Source of the DNA: Nageia nagi
Taxonomy: Eukaryota > Pinophyta
Assembly (NCBI GenBank): GCA_050084985.1
Contig: JBITNC010000001.1
Location: forward strand, 192,138,001-192,202,000
Direction: 5' to 3'
Length of the DNA: 64,000 nucleotides
Shown: positions 20,384 to 32,720 of the stretch, in pieces
Numbering within the stretch: the stretch's first letter is position 1
How the letters are laid out: the number at the start of each line of letters is the position of its first letter
Made by a program: the position numbers and the translations under genes
The notes under the pieces: model-generated
What the model was told of the DNA's origin: nothing
What the model saw: only the letters and a program-made list of their open reading frames with translations
The model's database searches: none

Positions 20384-21001
20384 AGTGTTATTAGAGCACA
20401 ATTGGAGGCTCATCTTGAACATCTTTGAAGGTCATTCTTCTTCTTTCTCCATCTGCTTTGTTGAGGTAAAAAAAGCTTAAAGGTATAATTTCTCTCCTAC
20501 CTTATTTATTATTAAATTTTGCTTTATTATTAATCCTTTTGGAACCTTGATTATCAAATTTAAGTTTAGCAAAGTTTGATTAAAGTAGATAATACATCAT
20601 TGTTATACTAACATGTTAGTTTAATCTAATATTATTGCTATGCATTATTTTAGTTTGTTAAGTTGTAATTTTTTAAATAAAATTGCCTAATATGTAACAA
20701 TAATATGCAAGTTTTAAGTAAATTTGCTTAAATTTAGCAATAATAAGTTATTATAGCTTAAAATTTCAAATTTCTACTTAGTGTAGAATTGAGTAAATTT
20801 TTTGCAAATTTTTTTTTACTACAATGTTATTATTGCAAATTTTGTTTACTACAATGTTATTATTGCAAATTTTTTTACAAGCTAGTATATTTGTAAAACT
20901 TAAAGTGCATGCCTTGCATGCATAAAAAAATATGTTTTGTTTATTAAATATATGTGATATATTTTGTAAAAAAAAATTATATTTATATATAAAACATTAT
21001 C

Positions 21002-21077
<76 letters not shown>

Positions 21078-22603
21078 GTTTAATATATATTTATATATAT
21101 AATTAAAATATTTTTTTTAAACAAACTATTTTAAAAAAATAGATTTTTTTTTTTAATGTTTTATTATTAAAAAAAAAGATTTTTTTTAATTTTTAATTTT
21201 TTTTTTAAGAGTTTTTTTAAAGTTACCTTTTTTTTAAAAAAGAGGGAATGTTTTAGAGGTTTTTTTTTAGGAAGGTGTAGACTTTCTATTTTTAAGTCTA
21301 GGCTAATTTTTTTGAGGTAATTTTATTTAGCCTAATATTTCTTTATTTACTAATTTTACCTTGAGTGTAAGTTATTTTAAAGAATTTTTTTAACATGTCT
21401 TTAAGATAAAAAGTGAAAAATTAATTATGCATGCATATATTAATGTTAATTATGCATGGATTAATTATGTATCCATGAATTAATGTTGTTTTGTTTTAAT
21501 GCATGTTTATTGCTATGCACACATGTGGTTAGATAATTTTTTCTTGCATTATTTTTTGTCATAATGCATATTGTTAAATGGATAAAAAAAATTAATGCAT
21601 GGTTTATTATTTTGACCTCATACATGTGGTTGACTAAAAGTTCACTTAAATACTTACTTATGAATGTTATGTTAAATTGCAAATAAAGAATTATTTAAGC
21701 CTATTTTTTAAGTAACAAGGAGGAGAATTCTTCATCTTTGATAATGAACCTTTGTAAAGATATCCATTAGGGGTTGTGAAAAAATCTATCAAACTTTTAG
21801 ACTCATTTGTCGTTACTTAAAATTAATGAACTTTTATAAAGAGATCCATTAGGGTTGTAACAAAACTCTTTGGACTCTTTAATTCATACTTATGGATGAT
21901 GTTAGATGTAGTTTCATTTTTAAAAAGTAATTTATTTGTTTTGCACTTTTAATTTATATGCAAAGCACACAAACATTGAAAATTGCTTCTCTTAAAATAA
22001 ACATATTCACACTTTTTTTGCAACATGACTTGTTTGAAGAGTCATGAGTTGAGGATAAGGTAGATTGGAGCCTTTTAATTTGATGATCCAAGTGGTGAAA
22101 AGTTTGTACTTCTTAATTACCTCTACGTCCTATGTTGTTTTAGATTTAACTCTATATAGGTGGGTAGGCATGTGTGTAATGATACCACATGTCTATCTGT
22201 CTGTTCAAAGATTATCTTGATAACCTAAGAGAAAAATTGAAAAACCTAATCAAGATAATTAATTTAACCAATCCAACACACATCACAACTTTGTAAAATA
22301 GCTATTACTTCTCATTGTGAAAGTATATCGCTACCCAAGGGGAACTAAGTGAGGATTGGTAGAACCTAGGCTCCTTGCGAGTATCCGGGTGAAGTTCTAA
22401 TTTTAGATAAGAAAATAAACCTCAACTTTTTCCTCTCTTCAATTATTCTTGGTGATAAAGATGTTGGATGTATGATTTTAATTCTTGTTTATAATTAAAC
22501 ATTTGATCTGTTAATTAGTTCAAATATGTATTTGTATATTTAATATTTTTAAATTCAATATGTATGCTTACATTATTTATCTCTTTCATCTTATTTTATT
22601 GCA
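20384..22603 (+). other. E2 untranslated leader
   Basis: Begins with a decayed PBS (GTTATTAGAGCAC, 20388-20400). The middle contains a long (TA)n tract (21004-21075) and T-rich homopolymer runs to about 21240. The region 22060-22430 is homologous to the E1 leader block at 13737-14120. No coding similarity. Confidence 0.7.
21004..21075. repeat. (TA)n microsatellite in E2 leader
   Basis: About 36 uninterrupted TA units. Confidence 0.95.
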
Positions 22604-23530
22604 ATGGGAGATTCTTTTGCACCCAAGCATATCTTGGATGGTTCCAACTATGGTATTTAGAAATCTATGATGAAAGTAGAATTTCAAGCATAGAAATTTT
22701 AGATGATTATTAATGAAAACCAAGTTGGTCCATCAAGGAAGAAGGAACTTAAAGCTTATAATACTAAGAATGATTTGGCAACTTCTATAATTTTTCATAC
22801 ATTTTTAGATGATATTCTTCTCATGATATCCTCTTCAAACACTGCAAAGGAAGCTTAAGATAAACTAATGAGTATCTACCTTGGCATAAAATTTTCTAGA
22901 AAGTTCACCATTCTTCAGAAGTTACTTCAATCATGTCAAGAGAAAAATAAAACTATGCAATATATCTAAATAAGGTTGTTAACCTTAGGACCCAGCTTAT
23001 GGAGTGGGGTTGCAATTGTATCAACAACAAATTTTTGACTTTCATCGTCCTTCAAAGCCTCTTTACTAAATTTAGTCAAGTTATGATTGTTATTGAAACT
23101 AGACATGATGATGAAAAAGAAGTGTTCTCCTTGTAAAATTTGTCAAAACTTCTCTTGAAACATGAAGAAACACTTAACAATAAAGTGTTGATCACCACTC
23201 TTAAGGAGCTTTCTATGGCATTAGGTCCAATAAAGCCTTACTTTAAAAAGAAGAACCATAAACAAAAGAAGGGTTCTAATGCTTCTAAAAAGAACTTCAA
23301 TAAATATGGAAACAAGAAGAATTATGATCATGATAAGTCAAAAAAAACAAAGCCAAATTTGATGAAAATTATAATTTTAATGACATATATGGTCAAAAGG
23401 AAGCTGATTGCTTCAAAAAAAAGAAAAATCAAATTGAAAAAGGATTTGAAAAATCAAACAAATCTAATAATAAGAAGAAAAACAAGAATTCTACTTATTT
23501 TATTATTTTTTACTTCAATTCTCATATTTT
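22604..23530 (+). pseudogene. E2 gag pseudogene
   Basis: ATG at 22604 starts MGDSFAPKHILDGSNYGI, the same N terminus as E1 gag, then hits a stop where Trp is expected. Later phrases LLMISSSNTAKEA, FSRKFTILQKLLQ and LLKHEETLNNK are readable but spread over frames. The region after 23250 is Lys/Asn-rich and reaches a diverged knuckle region. At least four stops fall in the first 120 codons. Non-functional. Confidence 0.85.
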
Positions 23531-24620
23531 TTCAAATGATTGGATCATTGATTCTGGGTGCACTAATCACATATGTTTCAAAAAAGATAAGTTTGAAAAC
23601 TTTCGTAAGTATAGAAAAGATGTAGTTGTGATAGGTGATATTTTATTCCTTGAAGTTCAATGTATTAGGAGTGTATTGATACAAAAAAATATTTTTGAAA
23701 ATGTGCCTTATGTGCCTAAATTCACTATGAATCTTCTTTTCATAATTCAAGTTACAATGAAAGGTTACTCCTTTGAGTTTAACTCACACTTTTGGTGCAT
23801 GAAAAAGGATCTTTCCACTTTGGTGAAAGGTTTAGTGAAAGATGACCTTTACATTGTGAATCAATCTCCAACAAATATGTGTCTTGCAACTAATGTTTAT
23901 TTTAGAAGCAATCTTTAGCACCATCAATTAGGCCACCTAAACCATAAGAACATTCAAGTCATGAAAGATCATGAACTTATACAAGGTTTGCCTACAATAT
24001 TACCTATAAGTGGTCTTTGTGAGAAGTGCATTATAGGTAAAATGAATTAGCAAAAATTTCTAAAAGATAAGGTAATTAGAGCAACTCAACCTTTTTAGCT
24101 TGTGCATATAGAATTGATGGGTTCATTTCTAACTAAGTCGCTTGAGGGAGCATATTATGTCTTGATATTTATTGATGAGTTTAGTAGGATGACATTTGGT
24201 TATCTTATAAAGCACAAAAATCAAATCTTTGATAGGTTCAAAGATTTCAAATCCTTGGTAAAAAATTAGTTTGGATTCAAAATTAAGATGTTGATATCTG
24301 ATAATGGGGGTGAGTATAATAACAATGAATTTAATAATTTTTGTACCAAGTATAGAATCAAAAGGCATTTTACTATCCCTTACACTCCTCAACAAAATGG
24401 TGTAGCTGAAAGGAAGAATAGAACCATTCAAAAAATGGTAAGATGTATGTTAAAAAAAATTTCTAACTTCTTATGGGGTGAAGCTATAAAAATTTGTATT
24501 CTACATCTTAAATAGGTGTCCTATGAAAGCAGTTGAAGGTAAAACTCTATATGATGTATGAAAAATAAAGAAACTTAACATTTTTCACTTTAGGGTCTTT
24601 GGCTGTGATGCTTATGCCTT
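23531..24620 (+). pseudogene. E2 protease and integrase pseudogene
   Basis: WIIDSGCTNHICF at 23541-23580 is the protease active site. Integrase follows: the HHCC zinc region (HQLGHLNHKN ... GLCEKCIIGK, about 23920-24045), the catalytic aspartate region (VHIELMGSF has Glu in place of the usual Asp), SDNGGEYNNNEF (24296-24330) and YTPQQNGVAERKNRT (24380-24425). Stops interrupt the reading at several Trp and Gln positions. Confidence 0.85.
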
Positions 24621-25830
24621 TATTATTTTTTAAAAAAGAAAGAAGTTGGATAAGAGATCCACAAAGTGTATCTTTGTAGGCTATGATAATCAACATAAAG
24701 GCTACAAGCTATACCAACCTTCTTCAAGAACAGTCTCTATGTCTAGGGATGTAAAGTTCTATGAACTACCTAAAGAGTCTGCTTCTTATGAGAACCTTGA
24801 TGAAGGTGATGATTCTTTTGTTGCACCTAACTAGTTGGATGTCAGTGTGGATTTGTCACCTAAGGAACAAAACTCTCCAACACAAAGGATAAGGAGTATG
24901 ACCATTAATAAATCTTTATTTACCAAAATTGATAGTAAGAATGAGCCCTCATTTTTTCAAAGAACATTCAAAGCATGAGTGTTGGATGCATGCAATGAAT
25001 GTGGAGTATGAGGCTCTAATGAAGAATTAAACTTGAGATTTGGTTCCTTATAATAATAAATAAAATATGATTGGTAATAAATGAATTTATAAGGTCAAAT
25101 ATAATTCAATTAAAGAGATTGAGAAATACAAAGCAAAGTTAGTAACCAAGGGTTTCACTCAAAAATATGGAATTGATTATGAGGAAACCTTTTTTTCAAT
25201 GACAAAGATGCCTACTATAAGGGTAATCCTTGCTATTTAAGCAAATTAGGGATGAAAAGTTTTACAACTTATGTCAAGAGTGATTTTTTCAATGGTGACT
25301 TAGATATGAAAATCTACATGAACCAACCAAAAGGGTTTGTTATGGAAGGCAAAGAATTTTTTATAAGCAAGTTAAAGAAGTCTTTGTATAGACTTAAGCA
25401 AAAACCTAGGGCCTGGTATAAAAAGATTTCAAGATACTTTGAGGATATTGAATTTTCTAAATGCTTCCCTGAAATAGATCTTTATGTGCTCAAACAAGGA
25501 CAAGACTTGATCTTGATTCTTCTTTATGTGGATGATCTATTGATTATAAGAAATAATATGGTTCTCATACAAGATTGCATATCCAAACTTAAGGCAAATT
25601 TACCAATATAAGGATTGTACTTACCTTAATCAATCTAAGTATATCTTAGATATTTTATAAAAGTTTGGAATGGAAGAATGCAAGCATGTTGCAATCTCAG
25701 TCTTTCATGGAATCAATCTCTTACTTTCAAATCTTAGGTGGCAGATGCTATAGCTTACAAGAAACTAATTAGTAGTCTTTTTTATTTGACTATCTCTAGG
25801 TAAAATATTGCCTTTACCATAAATTTGATG
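24621..25830 (+). pseudogene. E2 reverse transcriptase pseudogene
   Basis: Integrase C-terminal region (KRSTKCIFVGYDNQHKGYKL) leads into RT: KYKAKLVTKGFTQKYGIDYE (about 25120-25190), KKSLYRLKQKPRAWYKK (about 25373-25425) and LLYVDDLLIIRNN (about 25522-25560). YVDD is intact but the frame is broken around 24830, 25040, 25240 and 25610. Confidence 0.85.
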
Positions 25831-26430
25831 GCTCACTTTATGCAAAAACCATATGTTGAGCACTTCAATGCAATTAAGCCAATTTTGAGGTATGTTGCAG
25901 GAATTAAGGATCTTACTCTCAAGTATGACAAGTCATCTTTATTTTTTCTCTCAAAATTCTTAGATTCTAACTGAGAAAAATAGAGATAATAAAAAATTAA
26001 CCTTTACTTATGTGTTTAGCATTGGTTTAGGTGCTATCTTTTGGGCTTCCAAGAAGTAACCTACTACTGCTCTCTCCACCATAAATGTCAAATATCATGT
26101 AATATCAATTGCAGCTCAGCAATCCATTTATTTGAGACATCTTCTGAAAGAAATTCGATATGAGCAAATTCATCCATCACAAATTTCTTCAAATAATCAA
26201 TCAATTATTGCTTTAACAAAAAATCATGTTTTCTATCAAAGAATAAAGCACATAGAAATTCAATCCCACTTCATCAGAGAGAACATTCTAGATGGTCTTC
26301 TACACTTATAGTATTGTCTATCAATCCTAAACTCTGTTGATTTCTTCACCAAACCTCTTTCTAAATTCTAATTCTCTAAGCTTAGGGATTCTAATAGGTT
26401 TGTGAAGTTTTCCTCAAAAAGGAAGTAAAA
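25831..26430 (+). pseudogene. E2 RNase H pseudogene
   Basis: FMQKPYVEHFNAIK (25840-25880) through the terminal FTKPLSKF (about 26345-26370) can be aligned with E1 residue by residue, with frameshifts near 25960 and several stops. The DNQS motif is read as NNQSI, and TIEAEY as TINVKY, so catalytic residues are lost. Confidence 0.82.
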
Positions 26431-27454
26431 GTTGAATTCTTATTGAATCCATTATAACTTCTACCTTTTTAATAAAGTTGTTGATCACTTTATTTTGTTT
26501 GTATACTTTGATTATCCATTGCTCACTAGATGACTATATGTATGGGCTTGGTATCTTAGTGATGACTTATAATGTATCATAAATCCAAGCACATTATATA
26601 AAAGAGAAAGTTCTTAATACAACAACTGCAACTCTATTCATCTGACTTTGTCTCTCATGATTTATTCATTAACTGCTTTAGAAACTTTGATATGTGCATT
26701 TTGAAAGTTTCTAATGGTAGTAAAGTTATCCTTATTGGAGAGTGAAGTCTAAATTCCTATGTTGAATTCATATCTATGATGACAACTTCATCCTTAGAAG
26801 GTTTTTTTTATTTTATAGTGTTGATCTAAATGTACACCTTCGTGGTTAGTTCACTTTGTGTCAGAAACTCATGGTACATTTTGTTTTGTTATCACTATGT
26901 GAGGAATTAGTATGTGTTTGTTGGCACTATTTGGTTATCCATAGATGAGTTTGTTATATATGCATATGCTCTTTTTGTTGTTGATCAACATATGTTTCTA
27001 TATACAGTAGATGACTATAAATATTGGTTTGGCATCTTTATGATTATAGTGCATCATTGATTAGTTTATGGATGGTATTACTTAGCTCATTTATCTTATG
27101 ATTGATATGAATATTATATGATGCATCTAATTGATCTTATTTATGAGTTGCTTGTAACTTGTAGGTTTCATCTTGAGAATGCAGATTACTTACTTCAGGT
27201 GGGCAGGCTCATGGAGGCTCACATGTCAACTCAGTGTTGATCGACTACACTTACAATGAAACCAATTGTAGTTTATGATTGTATTGTAAACTATTTTATC
27301 AAATGGTATTGTAGTGAGTCTCAAACTAAGATCTTGCTTATTTTTCAATGATATAAAAGTTCTCATCTCCACATGCATCTCTTTGGAGAACTCTCTCTTC
27401 CTCGATCTTTCTCCTCTTCTCTATGCTCTATCCCAATATTACATTAAGAGGGAG
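26431..27454 (+). other. E2 3' tail and polypurine tract
   Basis: About 1 kb of untranslated tail homologous to the E1 tail (E1 8742-9717, reverse strand). It holds one unit related to the E1 tandem array (ACACCTTCGTGGTTAGTTCA, about 26836-26855). It ends in the polypurine tract AAGAGGGAG at 27445-27453, next to the 3' LTR. Confidence 0.75.
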
Positions 27455-27898
27455 TGTTAGAAATTATAATGTAATATTTCTCCTTAATGTAAATTCACTT
27501 AATACTTAAAGTATATTTAGATGCCTTAAAGTATTAAGAGAATAAAAATATAAGAAGGATTAAAAAAAGGTATGAGATTAAACATAGAAAAGAGATTAAA
27601 TATAGAGTGGGTTTCTTCTTATAAATAGAGAATAATCCTCCCCTATCATATTGTACAATTGTTATGCAAGCTTTGCTATAGGTTTAGAGTTTGGAGAGAG
27701 AGGAGAGATTCTGTAAGAGAGGTCATTGAGAATAAGATCTTAGATAGTGGATGTACTTCCAAGGAGGGAGGAACCACTTATATTTTATGTTATTTATGAG
27801 ATTGGTTTGAGTTATTATGCTATTGTGTTGATGTTGTAAGTGCCTTCTTGAGATCTTGGTAGACTATGAATTAATTCAAAATATGGTTAATTTCTTCA
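27455..27898 (+). repeat. E2 3' LTR
   Basis: 444 bp, TGTTAG...CTTCA. TATA box at 27620-27628; hairpin 27747-27777 with inner stem CTTCC/GGGAG containing one G-T wobble. Confidence 0.92.
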
Positions 27899-27903
27899 CC
27901 CTT

Positions 27904-28549
27904 CATATGTGACAAGTAATAAAAATAATTAGTTGTCAAAAACATTTAAAAAGTGTAAAAACATTCAATATATGCATCAAATTTCAATCTTGCTCCACCT
28001 CACCCCCTCTACCAAAAATACATAAATTTTAAATACCCCCTTCCCTTACAAAATACTTGTTGATATACCAATAGTTCAACTTGATATTAAAAACAAAAAC
28101 CCTGATAGGACTCACATGGTATTTACCATTTCTTAACACTAACCCCCCATGAGATAATGTAATAAATTTAATGAAAGTATTTTTTCGATTCAATCCATGT
28201 TTTCAGGTAAGTTGAATAAATTTCTTTCTTGATCCTTTTGTTGATATCTCTGGTAAAAATATTAGAGATCATATATGGGAGTTGAGAGGGAGCTAATAGC
28301 TCGATATTTAAGCCTATGGAATGATGGAGTAAGGGATAATACTTTTGGACCAAATGGATTTCAAGAGTTTATTAACTAAAACACTCTTGATGCAAGCCTA
28401 ACCAAAGCGTCTCAAGCTAGGTCCCCAAACTTCATATGTACACGATAAGGTTAGAGAGATAATAAAATGGAAGAGTTCAATTTTTACCATGATATCTTGG
28501 AACTTGACCTAAAAATATTATCACTCGAGTGTGACAATTGCAACCTAGA
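27904..28549. other. Intergenic, low complexity patches
   Basis: No gene recognised. A C-rich phrase (CTCCACCTCACCCCC followed by ATACATAAATTTTAAAT, about 27990-28030) recurs at about 29690-29730, so the two flanks of repeat copy 2 are themselves related. Confidence 0.4.
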
Positions 28550-29700
28550 ATACATGCACATACATAACTCTAACAAAATGACGGTGAGTGGCATGCAAGG
28601 TCATCAAGGAGGAAAGGGTGAGTCGTTGGGCATGAGGAGGGTCAAGGTGGAGCAGGAGGTGGTTGCAGATACCAAATCCATAATGAAATGACACTAAATA
28701 GACAAATCTAAAGGGGCACTAAAGGACATGGAGCGTCAAGAATGCAAGGAGGGTTCTAACACCATCAAGGGTCAGGATGAGCAAACCAAAATAAAGGATG
28801 GGCAAATCTTCTAATGCTAGGTATCAGGAAGAGGTCATTATGAGGGAAGCTATATAGAGGGTGATCATCGAGATACAAAACTATGTCAAGAATAAGACAA
28901 TGGCCAACAAGTCCATGATCTTCTCAAATCACAAGAGAGATGCACAAGGCAAAGAAGAGGCCATGGTGGTATGCTAGGGTTTCAAAAAAAATAGCAAACA
29001 AATTGTAAAAAAACATAAATACTATGATTTAAAAAAAAAAATTCCTTCATGCAAAAAATATTTTATTTTCCTTCATAAAAAAATAGCTCAATAAAAAATT
29101 ACTTGAAGAAAAAAAGGCATAAATTTAGTACTAATAAAATTTATTATCTCCTTGTACATAACTACAAATATTATTTTATATCTTCTTAACCTTTTTGTAG
29201 CAAAATAATATTTGTAGTCATCTACAAGGAGATAATATATATATATATATATATATAAACTCCATAAGGAATGGAATACAAATAGCAGTTTGTTGAGAGT
29301 TCAAGTCCAATCTCTCATTACATTCCCATCCCTCAGCTTGAAGTTTGTTAGAGGGGCCATTCTAGTGATTCCCCCATCTCCTACCCTCTCTATTCCTCTA
29401 ACCTCGCCTTCAATGTTATAATAGTAGCATAAACTACTTGATGAATCATCAGGTTGTTAATATGCAGATAAGTGAGAAGGTGTATATATATATACTTGTA
29501 GAAAAATGAGATAATAAAAATTCCTACACAAAAAAACATGAACCCTTTTAAAAAATAAACCTTAACAAAAAAATGTCAAAAAAAAATTCTCTAAAAAAAT
29601 AAATGTTCCTAAAAAAGGAAGGTCTAAAAAGCCTACAAGAAATTTACTCAAAAAGGGATTAGCAACAAAAATAAAAAAGATAACACCCTCCATCGTACCA
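28550..29700 (+). repeat. Unclassified dispersed repeat, copy 2
   Basis: Homologous to 4706-5520 over its whole length. It is longer because of about 340 bp inserted between the conserved words TTATTATCTCC (29141-29151) and GAGATAATAAA (about 29507). The frame fragment 28467-28691 carries HQGGKGESLG and EVVADTKSI, matching copy 1, and the next part reads QNYVKNKTMANKSMIFS. The partial conservation of reading suggests an old coding origin, but no domain is identifiable. Confidence 0.65.
29143..29236. repeat. Imperfect 35-bp inverted repeat
   Basis: Arms 29143-29177 and 29202-29236 are reverse complements with two mismatches; the inner 17 bp (ACTACAAATATTATTTT) pair perfectly. The loop is 24 nt. 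A TA run follows directly. The left arm starts in sequence belonging to the dispersed repeat, so the structure looks like a snap-back copy made during repair or insertion. Confidence 0.85.
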
Positions 29701-29839
29701 CCCCCCACAAAAATGTATAAATTTTAAATTACCCCCCTCCCCCTATAAAAATTCTTTTTTTTAAAATACCCATAATTCAACTTATATAGAAAAATAAACC
29801 TTGATAATGTAAGAGATTTGATAAAATAATTCATTGCTT

Positions 29840-29912
29840 AAGTGTGATAATTGTAACATTAGCTTATTCAATCTATTTTGGGAGGCTAGGATCAAGTTGA
29901 AGTAAAACCTAT
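29840..29912 (-). pseudogene. LINE reverse transcriptase remnant, left part
   Basis: The minus strand reads FNLILASQNRLNK, equivalent to FNLILASQNRVNK in the intact paralogous stretch at 33870-33960. It is separated from the preceding YLGVLF motif (33722-33770) by the 3.8-kb insertion. Confidence 0.5.
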
Positions 29913-30880
29913 TGTCACACACCCAAATCCACTCTAGATTGCTCTTATGTGTTTTTTTGGTTTAAGTATGAATTGAGATATTGACTATATATTTTAAATA
30001 AAATATTTGAATATATTTTTATTTGTTAAGGTTATGAAATCTTAATATAGGATAAATGATTACTTAACTATATGTACATGTTACTACTGCAAAGGGTTTT
30101 GTGATGTGTTGGTGATAGTGATGGAAGGCAAGAGGCTCTTGAATGGTTCAAAAATGATGATTACAATGATTCTCATGATCATATAAGATTGAGATACTAG
30201 GAAGGTGGTAAGGGGTTGATACTACATAGTAGCATGGGACAAATAAGCTCCCTAGGATTGTTAATGTGTTTATGATTGCCTAGTTGTGTTCTTAATATGA
30301 GTTAAAACAATTTAATGCCTAAAAGATTACCAAGAATGTTAGTTAAATTATCTAAGGACCCCTAATAATTAATATTAGAGGTAAAGATAATTAAAAGAAC
30401 TAACTAGGCAGCAAAAAGGTAAAGCTTAATTATTTAAGTATATGTATTTAAGTATTTTGTGAGAATGTGTATGTATTACTTCTTAATTATTAATTAAGGT
30501 TGATTAATAATTAAGAATAGTAATCCCTGATATTAAATATTATTATTTAGCTTAAAATAAATAAATTAAACTAGATAGATTATGATTGGCTAATTGATAA
30601 AGGCTAGAGTTAACTAAGTCTTTAAAATATTATTTATAATTAAATAATATTTATTATACCTAATTAGCATGAGGTGTATCAATTTTAGTTATTGTGTCCT
30701 AATAGAAAGTTAGGTGTGTCAGTTTTATGTTGAGATGTGCCGGTGGAATTCAGTCCACTGAAATGTTGATTGATAATTAAGTGGGAAGATATTTTCGCTT
30801 AGGAATTAACTCCCACTCACTTGAATTTAAGTGGTGTTGTCACTTCCTGTTATTTTCTAAGCCTAGCTCTAGTTGAAAAC

Positions 30881-30889
30881 TATAAATAG
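30881..30889 (+). promoter_or_regulatory. TATA box in 3.8-kb element
   Basis: TATAAATAG followed after about 10 bp by AACCCTAGGG, the typical setting of a plant LTR promoter. Confidence 0.55.
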
Positions 30890-32339
30890 AACCCTAGGGT
30901 GGAGCTTTTGATCATTCTTGTTTACATTAATTTTGGAATAGCAAAGTTCTGCAATTTTGGAGCCAAGTCCTTCGGCAATTGCAGGATTTAGTGAGGTTTG
31001 TCTCTTGTGTTTATTTGCTTCTCTATATTTTATGAAAGCTTTATTATTTTTAGGCATTTGATAAAATAATAGCATATTGGTTTTATTTACCTACAAGTGA
31101 TTTTTTTTACCTTCTAGTATTGCTAAATTATGATTGGATGAGGATTTAGTTTATTTTCATACTAGAATGTTCCTTGTAAAAATAAATAGTTTTGAAATCT
31201 GTGTATAGGATTTTGCCTATTTTCATTCTAGGATATCCTTTTGAAAATAAGTAGTTTGGAAATCTGTGAATGCCTGTTAAAAGAGTTCTATTATTTTAAA
31301 TTTAAGATGTAAAAGTTCTACATGAAAAACCCCACAAAAAGGGTTATAATATTTAGGAGATATTCTCTTTATTTTCAAAAAAGTGTTTAAATCCCCTACA
31401 TAGCCTTAGGTGAGCTTTAAGGGTCCCATGTTGGGAGTGGGAGTTCTCCACACCCAACGTTGGTTTTAAATAGCAATAGATGAGTGGGGAGTCACCCACA
31501 TCCCCACATGGCCCAAAGGAAGGCCCTAGGAACCGTGGGCTATCCCATGGGGATATGTCTCTTCTTTAAAAGCGTGGTACAAATTGGATGGGGTGCGTCA
31601 ATCCTTAGGGACTGTGCACACCCATTTACCCCCCTTTTTAATTGATTTTTGTGTCTCAAATTTTGTATTCTTTTGGGATTTTGAAAAATGTTCTTTTATA
31701 TTTTAAAATTTAGTTCAAAATTTTAAAATATATGGAAGAGTTTCTAAATTAGTTTTGGGAATTTGTGATGGATTTATTTATTGTAAAATGTTTAAATCCG
31801 TGTTTTAATGAGGGTTTTAAAAGATAATTATATTGGGTTATTTTCTATTTAAATAGGTTCTATTTAAATAGAAATTAGATGAAGATATTATTTAGTTCTA
31901 CAAATTTGAAATGGATATAATTATTTTAAATAAATATTTTAAGATAGTGTATTATTATTGGGGTTTACCATTTTCTTTAGTTAGTTGTGAGGATTACGAG
32001 TTTTAAAATAAAAATGGGTGATGGATTTTTATTTTAAGGCTCAAATTTTAAGAAGTAATTTAGTTTTTTTTTTAGATCTCTATCTGGGGAATAAAATAAG
32101 GGATAGTATTTTATTTAAAGGACTTATGATTTTTAGGCCTTGTCTAATTTTAGAAGTTTGTGTATTATTTAAGTCCTTGTATTATCTTGTGTTTTTACCC
32201 AAGGCCCTTAGTGTAGGTTGTTGGGTAAATGGTGGGTTGTTATTAATTTATCTATTAACTCTTAAAATTTAAGAGTAGGGTGTTTGTTTATTTTTAGAAT
32301 TAGGTGGGTATTCTAAAAATAAACTACGAAATTTTATTG

Positions 32340-32720
32340 ATATTACTTTAATTTGCAGTTTGATATTTTTAGAGTAAGATCATTTTATTATTTTGGGATA
32401 TTATTGTATTATATTCTAAAATAGAGTTTGCTTAAGTATTTTAAAATATTGTTGTAATTATTTTAAGATATTGATATTATACTCTAAAATAGAGTTTATT
32501 TGATTATTTTAAATAGAGTAGTATTTTGAAATATGATGGTGAATTATTTTAGGATAGTATTAATGTATTCTAAAATAGTGTTCGTATATATTATTTTAAA
32601 ATATGGTAGATATTTTAAAATATAGATGTTGATTTATTTTAAAATGGTAATTGAAGTTTTAAAATAAAGTTGTTTGTTTAAAATGTGAGTTGACATTTTA
32701 AAATAGAATTCTTAGAGTTG
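32340..32720. repeat. Array of palindromic TTTTAAAA-type words
   Basis: Words such as ATTTTAAAATA, TATTCTAAAATAGAGTT and ATTTTAAGATA recur every 25-40 bp, at least twelve times. Many are perfect or near-perfect palindromes. Spacing is irregular, so it is a degenerate array rather than a simple satellite. Confidence 0.65.

Larger units (their letters stand above)
19936..27898 (+). mobile_element. Old full-length Ty1/copia retrotransposon E2
   Basis: A 7963-bp plus-strand element with LTRs at 19936-20383 (448 bp) and 27455-27898 (444 bp), flanked by the perfect 5-bp duplication CCCTT (19931-19935 and 27899-27903). The two LTRs differ at many sites and by indels, so the insertion is far older than E1. 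Internal domains follow the copia order and are closely related to E1 (same gag start, same RNase H end, same leader block and tail). All coding frames are broken many times. Confidence 0.92.
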
